In this document: positions 52,066 through 62,020 of the stretch, piece by piece
Numbering within the stretch: the stretch's first letter is position 1
How the letters are laid out: the number at the start of each line of letters is the position of its first letter
From: Candidatus Vallotiella adelgis
GTDB taxonomy: Bacteria > Pseudomonadota > Gammaproteobacteria > Burkholderiales > Burkholderiaceae
Direction: 5' to 3'
Assembly (NCBI RefSeq): GCF_020541305.1
Contig: NZ_CP047396.1
Location: forward strand, 124,001 to 188,000
DNA length: 64,000 nt
Notes under the pieces: generated by a model
What the model was told of the DNA's origin: nothing
What the model saw: the letters and a program-made list of their open reading frames with translations, nothing else
The model's database searches: none
Made by a program: the position numbers and the translations under genes

Positions 52066-53517
52066 CTAGACATCGCTCTGCGAGCGAATAAAGTCTTTGA
52101 CGCGCTCAACGTCGGCAGGTAATACAGTAAAGCGCTGTGGCAACACCTCTAGGTCATCAAAGTTCGGTGGTCGTGGAGGATCTCGATCCAACGCCTCGCG
52201 AATTGTATCTCCGAACTTAATCGGTTGCGCAGTCTCGAGCACGATTATTGGCACATTGAGCTCCAGATGTTCGCGAGCTACCTTTATGCCGTCTGCTGTA
52301 TGTGTGTCGACTATCACTCGGTATCGACGGTAGATATCGCGGATCGTCGCGATCCGATCCGCGTGCGTACTATGACCAGACACGAAACCAAACTCGCGCA
52401 CGCGGATAAAATCACCTGACGCAACTAAATCGAACTCCCCTCTATCCTCGATATCACGGAATAATTGTGATACACGTGTTGGGTCGCGGCCTAGCAAGTC
52501 GAAGACGAAGCGCTCAAAGTTTGATGCTTTTGAGATATCCATACTCGGACTGCTGGTATGGTAGGTTTCAGCGGCAGAGCGTACACGATAATTACCTGTT
52601 CGGAAGAACTCATCGAGCACGTTGTTCTCGTTGGTAGCAACCACCAGCTTGTTAATTGGCAAGCCCATCATTCGCGCGATGTGACCGGCACACGCATTTC
52701 CGAAGTTGCCTGATGGGACTGCAAACGACACGCGCTGGTTATTGTCTTGCGTCGCATCGAAATAACCTCGAAAGTAGTAGACAATCTGGGCAACAATTCT
52801 AGCCCAGTTAATTGAATTAACGGTGCCGATTTGATAGCGAGTCTTAAAGGCATGGTCATTGGAAATAGTCTTAATAATATCTTGGCAATTATCAAAAACC
52901 CCTTCTATAGCGATATTAAAGATGTTTGGATCCTGCATACAGAACATCTGTGCGGTCTGGAATACACTCATCTTGCGATACGGCGATAACATGAAGACTC
53001 GCACACCCTGCTTGCCACGCATCGCGTATTCGGCCGCACTTCCAGTATCGCCAGACGTCGCGCCAAGGATATTCAATTGCTGACCGCAGCGCATCAATGA
53101 GTACTCAAACAAGTTGCCAAGAAGCTGCATCGCTATATCTTTGAAGGCAAGCGTTGGGCCATTGGATAGCTCGAGTAGAGCGAGCGGTGCGCCACCTTCG
53201 ATGCCCAGCATCTTGAGTGGCGTTATGCGCTGCGCATTGCTACCATCGCGCACGTTTGCGTACACGTCTGCACGATAGGTTTTTCGTATCAGTGCCCGCA
53301 AATTATCAACCGATATGTCGTCGCAGAATTTCGAGAAGATTTCGAATGCTAAATCCGCATATGACATCGTACGCCAGTGAGATAATTCAGAATCGGAAAC
53401 TTGCGGATACTGCTCGGGCAAATATAGGCCACCATCCTTCGCAAGACCACCTAACAAGATGTTCGAAAACGAATAGTGCGCGCCAAACCCGGCGCCACGT
53501 GTAGAAATATAGTTCAT
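52066..53517 (-). CDS. thrC: Threonine synthase
   Basis: PLP enzyme that makes threonine from O-phosphohomoserine. The 483-residue protein is of the long ThrC type. The PLP lysine lies in ELSNGPTLAFKDIAMQLLG; NILGATSGDTGSAAEYAMRG binds the phosphate; FAVPSGNFGNACAGHIARMM is the second conserved block. AGGAG precedes the ATG. It follows hom by 54 bases, the standard hom-thrC pair. ThrB is not in this window; in Burkholderia it is encoded elsewhere. Confidence 0.96.
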   Translation of the reverse strand: MNYISTRGAGFGAHYSFSNILLGGLAKDGGLYLPEQYPQVSDSELSHWRTMSYADLAFEIFSKFCDDISVDNLRALIRKTYRADVYANVRDGSNAQRITPLKMLGIEGGAPLALLELSNGPTLAFKDIAMQLLGNLFEYSLMRCGQQLNILGATSGDTGSAAEYAMRGKQGVRVFMLSPYRKMSVFQTAQMFCMQDPNIFNIAIEGVFDNCQDIIKTISNDHAFKTRYQIGTVNSINWARIVAQIVYYFRGYFDATQDNNQRVSFAVPSGNFGNACAGHIARMMGLPINKLVVATNENNVLDEFFRTGNYRVRSAAETYHTSSPSMDISKASNFERFVFDLLGRDPTRVSQLFRDIEDRGEFDLVASGDFIRVREFGFVSGHSTHADRIATIRDIYRRYRVIVDTHTADGIKVAREHLELNVPIIVLETAQPIKFGDTIREALDRDPPRPPNFDDLEVLPQRFTVLPADVERVKDFIRSQSDV

Positions 53518-53571
53518 CCGGAAATACTCCTGGCGCTTTAGCTACGGCACAAAGCGATTCGATTAAGCAGA

Positions 53572-54903
53572 TCAGTTCAACGCTTCCATGCGCAATCTGG
53601 TTACGCGCGAGCGTACTGTAGACAACGCTTCAATATGAGAAATTACCGTATTGATATTTTTTTCTAAAGTTTTGTGTGTGATCACGATAATATCAATCTC
53701 ACCTTCCTGGTTTGCATCGACAGCCTCCGACTTCTTTTGTAGTAGCACATCGATCGAGATACACAGAGTCGCAAGAATGCGTGTAATGTCAGCAAGCACG
53801 CCGATCTGGCCTGCGACGCGCAGTCGCAGGTAGTAGCTACTGATAATATCGTTAATTGGAATAATTGGTGTGTTCACCAACAGATCGGGTTGGAATGCCA
53901 GGTGCGGCACGCGATTGTTCGGATGAACTGCGTTCAGCCGCGTAACATCCACTAAATCAGCGACGACAGCTGACGCTGTCGGCTCAGCACCCGCACCTGT
54001 ACCATAGTACAGGGTTGCACCCACCGCATCACCGTAGACCAGTACAGCGTTCATCGCGCCTTGTACATTCGCGATTAATCGTTGAGCTGGAATTAGCGTC
54101 GGATGTACACGTAACTCAATTCCCTTCTTGGTTCGACGCACAATGCCGAGCAGCTTAATTCGGTAGCCAAGCTCTTCTGCGTAGTAAATATCTAGTATAT
54201 CTAGATGAGTAATCCCCTCTATATAAGCGCTCTCGAACTGCACCGGTATACCAAATGCAATCGCGGCCATAATTGTAGCTTTATGTGCAGCGTCGATTCC
54301 TTCGATATCGAATGTTGGATCAGCCTCCGCATAGCCGAGTTGCTGTGCGTTGGCGAGCGCTGTCTCGAAATCTAGACCGCGCTCGCGCATCTCAGACAGA
54401 ATGAAATTAGTGGTACCGTTGATTATGCCAGCGATATACTGGATGCGGTTCGCTGTTAGACCCTCTCGCAATACCTTGATGATTGGGATGCCCCCAGCTA
54501 CAGCAGCCTCAAATGCGACTATTACGCCATGAGCGTCTGCCGCCTCAAAAATTTCTGTTCCATGCACTGCGAGCAACGCTTTATTGGCTGTTACTACATG
54601 CTTTCCGTTTTTTATCGCGCACAGGACAAGTTCACGGGCGATGTCAGTGCCACCAATCATTTCGGCGACAATATCCAACGACGGATCGTTTACCACTGAA
54701 GCAAAGTCTGCAGTCAATTCTACAGTTCTAAGCGCATCGCCTAATCTCTGCTCCGCCTTGGCTCGATTGCGCACTGCGATGCGCGTGATTTCGATTCCAC
54801 GGCCGGCCCGGCGGCTAATTTCTTGCTGATTACGGCATAATACATCAAAAGTGCCGCTGCCGACCGTGCCAAAGCCCAGTAATCCTACTTTGATCGGTTC
54901 CAT
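53572..54903 (-). CDS. hom: Homoserine dehydrogenase
   Basis: Reduces aspartate semialdehyde to homoserine for threonine and methionine. From ATG 54903 (MEPIKVGLLGFGTVGSGT) it is 443 residues, matching relatives; a tandem ATG immediately before and a frame 27 codons longer exist, but the extra residues are not conserved. NAD(P) site GFGTVGSGT, VVTANKALLAVHG, catalytic region GIINGTTNFILSEM, YAEADPTFDIEGIDAAHKA. A C-terminal ACT domain (RVAGQIGVLADITRILATL) suggests threonine feedback is retained. Confidence 0.96.
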   Translation of the reverse strand: MEPIKVGLLGFGTVGSGTFDVLCRNQQEISRRAGRGIEITRIAVRNRAKAEQRLGDALRTVELTADFASVVNDPSLDIVAEMIGGTDIARELVLCAIKNGKHVVTANKALLAVHGTEIFEAADAHGVIVAFEAAVAGGIPIIKVLREGLTANRIQYIAGIINGTTNFILSEMRERGLDFETALANAQQLGYAEADPTFDIEGIDAAHKATIMAAIAFGIPVQFESAYIEGITHLDILDIYYAEELGYRIKLLGIVRRTKKGIELRVHPTLIPAQRLIANVQGAMNAVLVYGDAVGATLYYGTGAGAEPTASAVVADLVDVTRLNAVHPNNRVPHLAFQPDLLVNTPIIPINDIISSYYLRLRVAGQIGVLADITRILATLCISIDVLLQKKSEAVDANQEGEIDIIVITHKTLEKNINTVISHIEALSTVRSRVTRLRMEALN

Positions 54904-55059
54904 CATCCCGCGTGTGTCATAGTAGTTAAAAAAGTGCGCGGCGTATGTGCTTACGGTGAGATAGCTAAAAAACCATACGGACACGGCTTAGAAAATCACT
55001 TAGGTTACTGATATTGAGTGGGTATGCAATCTAGAAATTGCTAGTAGCGAGCCAGATAA

Positions 55060-55260
55060 ATCCTAGATCCTACGCTAGCAGCACCCGCTCTTTCTAAAAC
55101 AGATTAGAATCGGTTCCTGATTATCAAGCACTGTTATAGACGGTTGCATTCAATCTTGAAAGCCTATATCAGGCAGCATTTGGTCTGATGTTTGACACGC
55201 TCAGAATTGTGCTGAGCATCTTATAGGCAAGCTCGCGCTGTTTGTATTGCTATCTGCCTG
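55060..55260 (-). pseudogene. Possible remnant of alaC-type aminotransferase
   Basis: About 150 bases upstream of hom, minus-strand fragments in different frames read LAYKMLSTILSVSN, then PDIGFQD-stop, then SITVLDNQEPILICFRK. These loosely match the end of AlaC-type aminotransferases (LxxAKVxVSPGIGFGxYGxxxVRFALIENxxRIRQAxR). Burkholderia has such a gene just upstream of hom. Matches are short and from memory, so this is only a suspicion. Confidence 0.35.
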
Positions 55261-55571
55261 CCCGAATCAAGTAATTGATGCGCTGGTAGCCCGCTCAGCT
55301 CAGTCTGGATCGTACGCTAGATCAGAACATTCGCGTATAACAAATCAATACGAAAATTCCCAGCTCCTCCAGTAACACATGAATGCCACCGACGTAGACG
55401 ATCTTGTAGTAGATCGGATGAAAAGCCATAATAAACTAGCATCGGTTTGCCAGCTTCAGTATTGTCCGAACAGAATTTTCTTGACATAACAGATTAGTCA
55501 GATGGTTCAGGTTGGTAATCAACAGGGTACGCATTTCGTTGAAATCCGGCAGCCCAACTGTTGTACTCGTT

Positions 55572-55619
55572 GCATCGGTAGTAAGCTGGTATGCTGCCAG
55601 ACCAGCTTACTACCGATGC
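55572..55619. repeat. Perfect 19-bp inverted repeat, loop 10
   Basis: GCATCGGTAGTAAGCTGGT (55572-55590), ATGCTGCCAG, then the exact reverse complement (55601-55619). Mixed base composition, so not explained by AT bias. Confidence 0.82.
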
Positions 55620-56801
55620 CCACAACACATAATCTAATATTAGCAACAATACCCTATCGCCGTTATTTTTCATGGTGTGCATTGATATTACAATGGACTC
55701 GGATGGGCTATTTCCGATAAAAACGTTATCGGTCTTGGTGCCGGTAATATCTTTTTAGGGTATGGTGCACGATAAATTTATGCGCCGATAACACACTCCT
55801 TAAATCCGAATAGTCGGACAACTCCAGTAGGTTATAGGTTTATATGGTTGATAATTGAATCAGGCGCGATAAAACTGAATACAGCACAATTTCTTATGCT
55901 CAACTTCATGATCTAAAAACTCTCTTCAGAGAGGGGAGGGTTTAGCTTTCCATGAGGATAGACCCGTGTATGTCGTAACAAATAATTGATAGCTTATTCG
56001 ATTTCGGTTTTGGCGTCACGGCTAACATATTTAGTAAGCATAATCAGCGAGCACGCTGGAACGCGTGCATTACTACAACCAGCTGCTAGGGAGCGGCGCT
56101 GTTCGCACGAACTGGCAATTCTAATAGTAATAAAAGACATAATTTATCGGATTTTGACCTAATTCCGCAATGCATCACGCAATCCTGTACGAAACTTGCT
56201 CGATCCCAGACAGTTTGGGCTATTTTTCTATCGTCCGCAAAGACCGTTATTCATATATCGTATGCGGCAGCTACAGATCAAATATTGCACTAAGGTTACA
56301 CGAGTACTTCGTCGATGTTCCGATACTGTCACCCGTTTTTACAACACTAGCTATGTCAACGTCAATCTGCAACACTGCGAATGCAGCATTCTGCCCCCAG
56401 GTGACGCGCGGGTCTTGGCCAGCACCCGAGTGTGATGTGCTGACACACACGTATTTTGATGTATGGGTTAAATTCACCAATTAGTCCGGCGGTTGATGTA
56501 GTGATTTTTAGAATTAGAGCACCGCTTCGCGGTGCACATTCGCAGCTAACTGAGGTATAAGACCTCGCCTATATCGGCATCTAGTCAATAGATTTCCGCG
56601 TTATGTGTCTCAGTTATATCAGTCTGATGCTTGAGGGCTGCACAGTCGCGCGTGTGTTTCCGATTAAAAATATGAATACGAATACTATACAGTCGACCCA
56701 TTAGATATAGCCTGTAGTAGGCTAGACGCGCCGACGCGTTAGTTTGTTTATAACAACATCTTTTAATACGATTACCACTTTTCCTGACAAACGGATAGCT
56801 G
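55620..56801. other. Gene desert before the arn operon
   Basis: About 1.2 kb without a convincing gene. Frames at 56170-56484 (plus) and 56271-56480 (minus) overlap each other, resemble nothing I know and lack ribosome binding sites. A 7-bp GC hairpin GCACCGC-TTC-GCGGTGC lies at 56519-56535. The arn promoter should lie here, but I cannot place it. Confidence 0.45.
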
Positions 56802-58541
56802 ATGCAAGACTCGCTTGCCCCGATGGAAATAACAACCCACTCAACAGTCATGCGCAACACCGCTAACAGCGCGGCGTTGCGCATGTTGCCGATTTCGCCC
56901 GTAGCCCTGCTGACACTTATGCTGTTGTTTGTGCTTGTATGGTTTATGCAGTTGAACTGGCGCCATCTGATCCCAAGCGATGAGGGACGTTATGCAGAAA
57001 TAGCACGCGAGATGCTTATTACTGGCGACTGGATTACCCCTCGATATAATGGATACAAGTATTTTGAAAAGCCACCACTACAGACTTGGTTCAATGCTAT
57101 GACATTCGCGTGGTTCGGACTAGGTGATTGGCAGCCTCGGCTCTATACAGCGCTATGTGGTTTTGCTGGCATCTTATTGGTGGGCTACACTGGTGTACGT
57201 GTGTTCAATCCGGCTGCTGGGCTGATGGCAGCACTAGTGCTAGCTGCGTCTCCATACTGGAATATAATGGGCCATCTTAATGTCCTGGACACTGGTTTGG
57301 CATTTTGGATGGCGCTGACGCTGTGCTCTCTGCTGCTGGCCCAACGCGAGCACTTACCGGACCGAACACGATGTAGCTGGATGTGGCTGTGCTGGGCGTC
57401 GATGGCGCTAGCGGTTTTATCAAAGGGACTAGTTGGGCTGATTCTGCCTAGCGTTACACTGGTGAGCTACAACGTAGTGACGCGTGACTGGGCGACCTGG
57501 AAACGACTTAACCTGATTAGTGGCGGGCTGGTATTTAGCACGATAGTGCTGCCATGGTTCGTGCTTGTACAACGAAACAACCCGGAGTTTTTCCATTACT
57601 TTTTTATTGTTCAACAGTTCGAGCGCTACCTGACACCCGCCCAGCATCGGCCTGGGCCATTTTACTATTTCGTAGGCGTGCTGTTTGTAGGTTTTCTGCC
57701 TTGGGTCTCAATTGCCGCACAAAGCGTTTACCGGGGCTGGCAAATACCACGCCAGCAGAACGGCTTTACGCCAGTCATATTGCTGTTGATATGGTCTACA
57801 GTTATTTTTTTATTCTTCAGTGCGTCGCATTCAAAGTTAGTATCGTATACGCTGCCCGTGGCGCCAGCACTAGCTTTGGTAATCGGCTTGTACTTGTCCG
57901 GGGTAACAAATTCGCAATGGAAGCGGCACCTGCTTAGCTATGCAGCGTTCCTGGTTATAGCGGCCTTGATAGCGCACTTTGCTCTAATTAGGCACGGCGA
58001 TGCAAAAACGCCAAACGCACTGTATCGCGAATTTGTCGTTTGGGTTGAGGTTGCTATCGGCGTTGGCTTCTTTTTAACTCTGCTCGCCTACTGGATCGCA
58101 CGTCAGTTAGAAAAAACTACAGAAAGTATAGTTATATTCAGTATCGGCTGGTTCTTGCTCAGTACTATCGTCGGCAATGGCCATGAGGTATTTGGACAAC
58201 AACGCAGCGGTGCCTTACTCGCACCGGCAATTCGAGCAGAATTTTCGAAGCTTCCAGCCGATACGCCATTCTACTCGGTAGATATGCTTGATCATACCCT
58301 GCCGTTTTATGTTCAACATACGACTATTATGGTTCGGCATACGGATGAGCTGTGGTTCGGAGCAACGATTGAGCCGACTAAGTGGATTCCTACGATTGAA
58401 CAGTGGCGTGCTCGGTGGTATAGGGCCGAATCAGCACTGGCGCTGTTACCGCCATCATTATACGAACAGCTAGCTGTTTCCGGCGTGCCCATGAAGATGA
58501 TTGCTCACGATAGGTGGCGTGTCATTGTAGCTAAACCCTAA
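56802..58541 (+). CDS. arnT: Lipid A 4-amino-4-deoxy-L-arabinose transferase
   Basis: GT83 inner-membrane glycosyltransferase that moves L-Ara4N from undecaprenyl phosphate to lipid A (and inner core) on the periplasmic side. The 579-residue protein has about a dozen hydrophobic segments. The first periplasmic loop shows SDEGRYAEIAREMLITGDW with the conserved acidic residue, then PRYNGYKYFEKPPLQTW; also MALAVLSKGLVGLILP and FFSASHSKLVSYTLP. The C-terminal soluble part starts around residue 460. ATG 56802 has no clear ribosome binding site; ATG 56823 or 56850 are alternatives. First gene of a seven-gene arn cluster, unlike enterobacteria where arnT is near the end. Confidence 0.93.
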   Translation: MQDSLAPMEITTHSTVMRNTANSAALRMLPISPVALLTLMLLFVLVWFMQLNWRHLIPSDEGRYAEIAREMLITGDWITPRYNGYKYFEKPPLQTWFNAMTFAWFGLGDWQPRLYTALCGFAGILLVGYTGVRVFNPAAGLMAALVLAASPYWNIMGHLNVLDTGLAFWMALTLCSLLLAQREHLPDRTRCSWMWLCWASMALAVLSKGLVGLILPSVTLVSYNVVTRDWATWKRLNLISGGLVFSTIVLPWFVLVQRNNPEFFHYFFIVQQFERYLTPAQHRPGPFYYFVGVLFVGFLPWVSIAAQSVYRGWQIPRQQNGFTPVILLLIWSTVIFLFFSASHSKLVSYTLPVAPALALVIGLYLSGVTNSQWKRHLLSYAAFLVIAALIAHFALIRHGDAKTPNALYREFVVWVEVAIGVGFFLTLLAYWIARQLEKTTESIVIFSIGWFLLSTIVGNGHEVFGQQRSGALLAPAIRAEFSKLPADTPFYSVDMLDHTLPFYVQHTTIMVRHTDELWFGATIEPTKWIPTIEQWRARWYRAESALALLPPSLYEQLAVSGVPMKMIAHDRWRVIVAKP

Positions 58542-58560
58542 CTGTAATCTAGACCGGATA

Positions 58561-58932
58561 ATGGATCTCATTTCTCTTACATGCATTCTTTCTAGTGTGA
58601 TACTAAACGCCAGCGCGCAGTTACTGCTTAAAGCCGGTATTAATGCAGTTGGCTATTTTGAGTTCTCGGTGACCAACATCGTGCCGATTAGTTTGCGGCT
58701 GGTCTCACAGTGGCCAATCATTGGCGGGTTAGCATGCTATTCCGTGAGCGTCATTGTCTGGATCCTTGGACTATCTCGCGTGGATGTGTCAATCGCTTAC
58801 CCAATGTTGTCGCTCGGTTATATCATTAATGCAGCAGTGGCCTGGTACCTATTCAGCGAAACCATTTCGTCACAGAAGCTCGTCGGCATTGCTATCATTT
58901 TGCTCGGCGTAGTTGTGCTAGTACATAGTTGA
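58561..58932 (+). CDS. SMR/EamA-type transporter, probable ArnE-like L-Ara4N-undecaprenol flippase subunit
   Basis: 123 residues, four predicted membrane helices: LTCILSSVILNASAQLLLKA, a second around WPIIGGLACYSVSVIVWILG, then SLGYIINAAVAWYLF and LVGIAIILLGVVVLVHS. This is the small-multidrug-resistance fold used by ArnE/ArnF, which flip L-Ara4N-phosphoundecaprenol across the membrane. Only one such gene is present here, whereas E. coli has two, so a homodimer is likely. It is 19 bases after arnT and 39 before arnB, which supports the role. Function by context. Confidence 0.75.
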   Translation: MDLISLTCILSSVILNASAQLLLKAGINAVGYFEFSVTNIVPISLRLVSQWPIIGGLACYSVSVIVWILGLSRVDVSIAYPMLSLGYIINAAVAWYLFSETISSQKLVGIAIILLGVVVLVHS

Positions 58933-58971
58933 ACCTCATCAGCCTCTTCAGAAAACCGGATTAGATAAACC

Positions 58972-60111
58972 ATGGGCGAAATTTCTTTGCCATTTATGCG
59001 GCCATATGTCGATGAAGAAACGATTGCTGGCGTCGTAGACGTGCTACGTAGCGGTTGGATTACGACTGGCCCACAAAATGCTCGTTTTGAAGCGGCACTG
59101 TCTGAGTACTGTGGGCGGCTAGTGCGAACGTTTAATTCGGGTACTTGCACGATGGAAATCGCACTGCGTATCGCTGGAATTGGGCCAGGCGATGAAGTGA
59201 TTACTACACCGCTATCATGGGTGTCGACCAGTAATGTCATCTGCAAGGTAGGCGCAACTCCAGTATTCGTCGACATTGACCCGGTCACTAGAAACCTAGA
59301 TCTGGATAAGATCGAGCCTGCTATCACGCCGTATACGCGCGCAATTATTCCGGTGCATTTAGCTGGTATGCCGATAGATCTGGAGCAGCTCTATGCACTT
59401 GCGTTTACGCATCGGTTACGCGTGGTTGAAGACGCCGCGCAGGCGCTTGGCTCAAGCTGGAAAGGCCAACGAATCGGTGCCTGCGGAGACTTCGTATCAT
59501 TTAGCTTTCATGCGAATAAAAATATTACCTCGATCGAGGGTGGTGCGCTAGTTATGAATCATGATGCAGAAGTGCGACTTGCTGAAAAATACCGGCTGCA
59601 GGGCATTACGCGTACCGGATTTGATGGAATGGAGTGCGACGTGCTCGGTGGTAAGTACAATTTAACCGATGTCGCTGCCCGTGTCGGGTTAGGCTCGCTA
59701 GCTCATTTAGACGAAATTACCGCGAAGCGACGCGCGCTAGCGCGCGCCTATTTTACGTATTTCGCCGATAGTACAGCTATAGCCGCCGGTATCGAGTTGC
59801 CGCTTGCAGACTTTACAAACTCAAACTGGCACATGTTCCAGATCGTGCTGCCGTTAGAGCAGCTTACAATCAATCGCGCTACTTTTATGGCACAGATGAA
59901 GGAGCGCCATATCGAAACGGGTGCGCACTATCCGCCAATCCATCTATTTAAACTGTACCGAGAACGAGGCTTCCACCCAGGAATATTTCCATGTGCGGAG
60001 CGAATTGGGCAAGCGATCGTTACGCTACCCCTATTTCCGCAAATGACACTGGCTGACGTGTGGCGTGTTGTGCAAGCTGTGAATGAAATTATTCGCCGTC
60101 ACCAAAAATGA
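58972..60111 (+). CDS. arnB: UDP-4-amino-4-deoxy-L-arabinose oxoglutarate aminotransferase
   Basis: PLP aminotransferase of the DegT/DnrJ/EryC1 family; converts UDP-Ara4O to UDP-L-Ara4N with glutamate. The 379-residue protein has LRSGWITTGPQNARFE, FNSGTCTMEIAL, PLSWVSTSNVI, VEDAAQALGSSWKGQRIG and the PLP-lysine motif SFHANKNITSIEGGALV. The C-terminus shows GAHYPPIHLFKLYRERG. The stop overlaps the arnC start by 4 bases (ATGA). Confidence 0.95.
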   Translation: MGEISLPFMRPYVDEETIAGVVDVLRSGWITTGPQNARFEAALSEYCGRLVRTFNSGTCTMEIALRIAGIGPGDEVITTPLSWVSTSNVICKVGATPVFVDIDPVTRNLDLDKIEPAITPYTRAIIPVHLAGMPIDLEQLYALAFTHRLRVVEDAAQALGSSWKGQRIGACGDFVSFSFHANKNITSIEGGALVMNHDAEVRLAEKYRLQGITRTGFDGMECDVLGGKYNLTDVAARVGLGSLAHLDEITAKRRALARAYFTYFADSTAIAAGIELPLADFTNSNWHMFQIVLPLEQLTINRATFMAQMKERHIETGAHYPPIHLFKLYRERGFHPGIFPCAERIGQAIVTLPLFPQMTLADVWRVVQAVNEIIRRHQK

Positions 60112-61067
60112 ATAAGCCTGAAATTTCTGTCGTGATCCCTGTCTACAATGAGGAGGCAGGCTTAACTGCGTTGTTTACGAGGCTCTATCCTGCGCTAGAT
60201 TCGCTAGGCTTAACCTACGAAGTAATTTTTATTAATGACGGTAGTCGTGATCGCTCAGCTGCGATGTTAGCTGAGCAGTGGCGTGCACGCCCAGATGCTA
60301 CCTGTGTTGTACTGCTGAACGGCAACTATGGGCAACACATGGCTATCCTCGCCGGGTTTGAGCATACGCGTGGCGATATAGTCATTACACTCGATGCAGA
60401 CCTACAGAATCCACCCGAGGAAATTGGTAAACTAGTAGCAAAAATGCGCGAAGGCCACGATTATGTTGGCACATTCCGACTGAAGCGGCGAGACAGTCTG
60501 TTCCGCCGAAAAGCCTCGGCGGCTATGAACCAGTTACGTGAGCGCATCACACGGATCCGGATGGCCGACCAAGGTTGTATGCTGCGTGTGTACAGCCGTC
60601 GAATCATCGACATAATTAACCTATGCGGCGAGATTAACACGTTTATTCCAGCCCTTGCCTATACGTTCGCGCAGAACCCGGTCGAAATTGAAGTATCACA
60701 TGAAGAGCGTTTCGCTGGCCAATCGAAATACTCGCTATATAGCTTGATCCGACTAAACTTTGATTTAGTCACTGGCTTCTCTGTGGTGCCATTGCAATGG
60801 CTATCGTTCGTCGGAGTGGTTCTAGCTAGCGGATCTGCAGCGCTGTTCATACTACTTCTAGTGCGGCGGTTCATCATTGGCGCAGAAGTTCAGGGTGTGT
60901 TTACGCTATTTGCAATTACATTCTTTTTGCTTGGCGTAATTATTTTCGCGCTCGGGCTGCTCGGCGAATATATCGGTCGTATTTATCAGAAAGTGCGGGC
61001 CCGACCACGATATTTAGTGCGGGCTCTACTACAGCAGCGTGACAATAGGGCGGAGCACAGTCGATGA
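60108..61067 (+). CDS. arnC: Undecaprenyl-phosphate 4-deoxy-4-formamido-L-arabinose transferase
   Basis: GT2-family membrane glycosyltransferase that loads formamido-arabinose onto undecaprenyl phosphate. The 319-residue protein has the GT-A fold start EISVVIPVYNEEAGLTALF, INDGSRDRS, the DxD-like ITLDADLQNPPEEIGKLV, and two C-terminal transmembrane helices (about residues 235-260 and 268-295). Overlaps both arnB (4 bases) and the following formyltransferase gene (4 bases), so tight translational coupling. Confidence 0.94.
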   Translation: MNKPEISVVIPVYNEEAGLTALFTRLYPALDSLGLTYEVIFINDGSRDRSAAMLAEQWRARPDATCVVLLNGNYGQHMAILAGFEHTRGDIVITLDADLQNPPEEIGKLVAKMREGHDYVGTFRLKRRDSLFRRKASAAMNQLRERITRIRMADQGCMLRVYSRRIIDIINLCGEINTFIPALAYTFAQNPVEIEVSHEERFAGQSKYSLYSLIRLNFDLVTGFSVVPLQWLSFVGVVLASGSAALFILLLVRRFIIGAEVQGVFTLFAITFFLLGVIIFALGLLGEYIGRIYQKVRARPRYLVRALLQQRDNRAEHSR

Positions 61068-62020
61068 ACGCACGCGCTGTCGTCTTCGCATATCACAATA
61101 TCGGGGCGCGCTGCTTGCGCGTATTACTCGCGGGTAGCGTAGACATTGCACTCATTGTTACGCAGCAAAATAATCCGAAAGAGCGTATCTGGTTTGAAAG
61201 CGTAGCCGCGGTTGCGGAAGACCACGGATTGCTGGTAATTACACCAGCTGATCCGAACTCGCCAGAGTTGATTGAGGCTGTGCGTATGGCACGACCAGAT
61301 TTCTTATTTTCATTTTATTATCGATATATGCTGTCAGCTGACATACTCGCGCTAGCGCCTCGTGGCACATTTAACTTACACGGATCGCTACTGCCTAAGT
61401 ATCGTGGACGCGTGCCAATCAACTGGGCTGTTCTCAATGGAGAAACTGAGACTGGCGTCACTCTGCATACGATGACGGCTAAGCCAGATGCTGGAGAGAT
61501 TATTGCGCAAACGTCAGTACCTATCTTGCCGGATGATACTGCAGTCCAGGTATTTAATAAAGTAACAGTAGCTGCCGAGCAGACGCTATGGAGAATTCTT
61601 CCAGCCTTACTAGCCGGCCAGGCGCCACAGCTACCAAATGATTTAGCGGCCGGAAGCTACTTTGGCCGGCGCAGACCAGAGGATGGTCGCATCGACTGGT
61701 CCCTACCCGCACAGAAGGTTTACAACCTCGTGCGTGCAGTTGCGCCGCCCTATCCAGGCGCATTTACTGATGATGGCGACGAGCGCTTTATCATTGCTGC
61801 AGCCCGGCTTGCGCGTCATGATGTGGTCATCACTGAGAAATTCATGCCAGGATTACGGGTTTTCAATAATGCGCTGTTGGGCGTATGCGGCGATGGCCGC
61901 GCACTGGCGATCAGTGAACTGCGCCACGTTCGGCGCGATGCTTCCTATCCTGGGTACGGCGAGCGCGTAATTGACGCAGCAGCATTCCTACGCCTTACTC
62001 AATCCTTATCGAATTCATGA
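61064..62020 (+). CDS. UDP-L-Ara4N formyltransferase (ArnA N-terminal domain as a separate protein)
   Basis: 318 residues, equivalent to the formyltransferase half of E. coli ArnA; uses 10-formyl-THF to formylate UDP-L-Ara4N. Catalytic core FNLHGSLLPKYRGRVPINWA contains the conserved Asn/His, with the Asp in MTAKPDAGEIIAQ. N-terminal VVFAYHNIGARCLRVLLA is typical. In E. coli this domain is fused to the decarboxylase; here the decarboxylase is the next gene (4-base overlap), the split arrangement known in Burkholderia. Confidence 0.92.
   Translation: MNARAVVFAYHNIGARCLRVLLAGSVDIALIVTQQNNPKERIWFESVAAVAEDHGLLVITPADPNSPELIEAVRMARPDFLFSFYYRYMLSADILALAPRGTFNLHGSLLPKYRGRVPINWAVLNGETETGVTLHTMTAKPDAGEIIAQTSVPILPDDTAVQVFNKVTVAAEQTLWRILPALLAGQAPQLPNDLAAGSYFGRRRPEDGRIDWSLPAQKVYNLVRAVAPPYPGAFTDDGDERFIIAAARLARHDVVITEKFMPGLRVFNNALLGVCGDGRALAISELRHVRRDASYPGYGERVIDAAAFLRLTQSLSNS

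Noticed and set aside
56170-56484. Plus-strand frame of 104 codons before the arn operon
   Set aside because: Overlapped by an equally open minus-strand frame, no ribosome binding site, no recognisable motif; kept only as part of the desert description.
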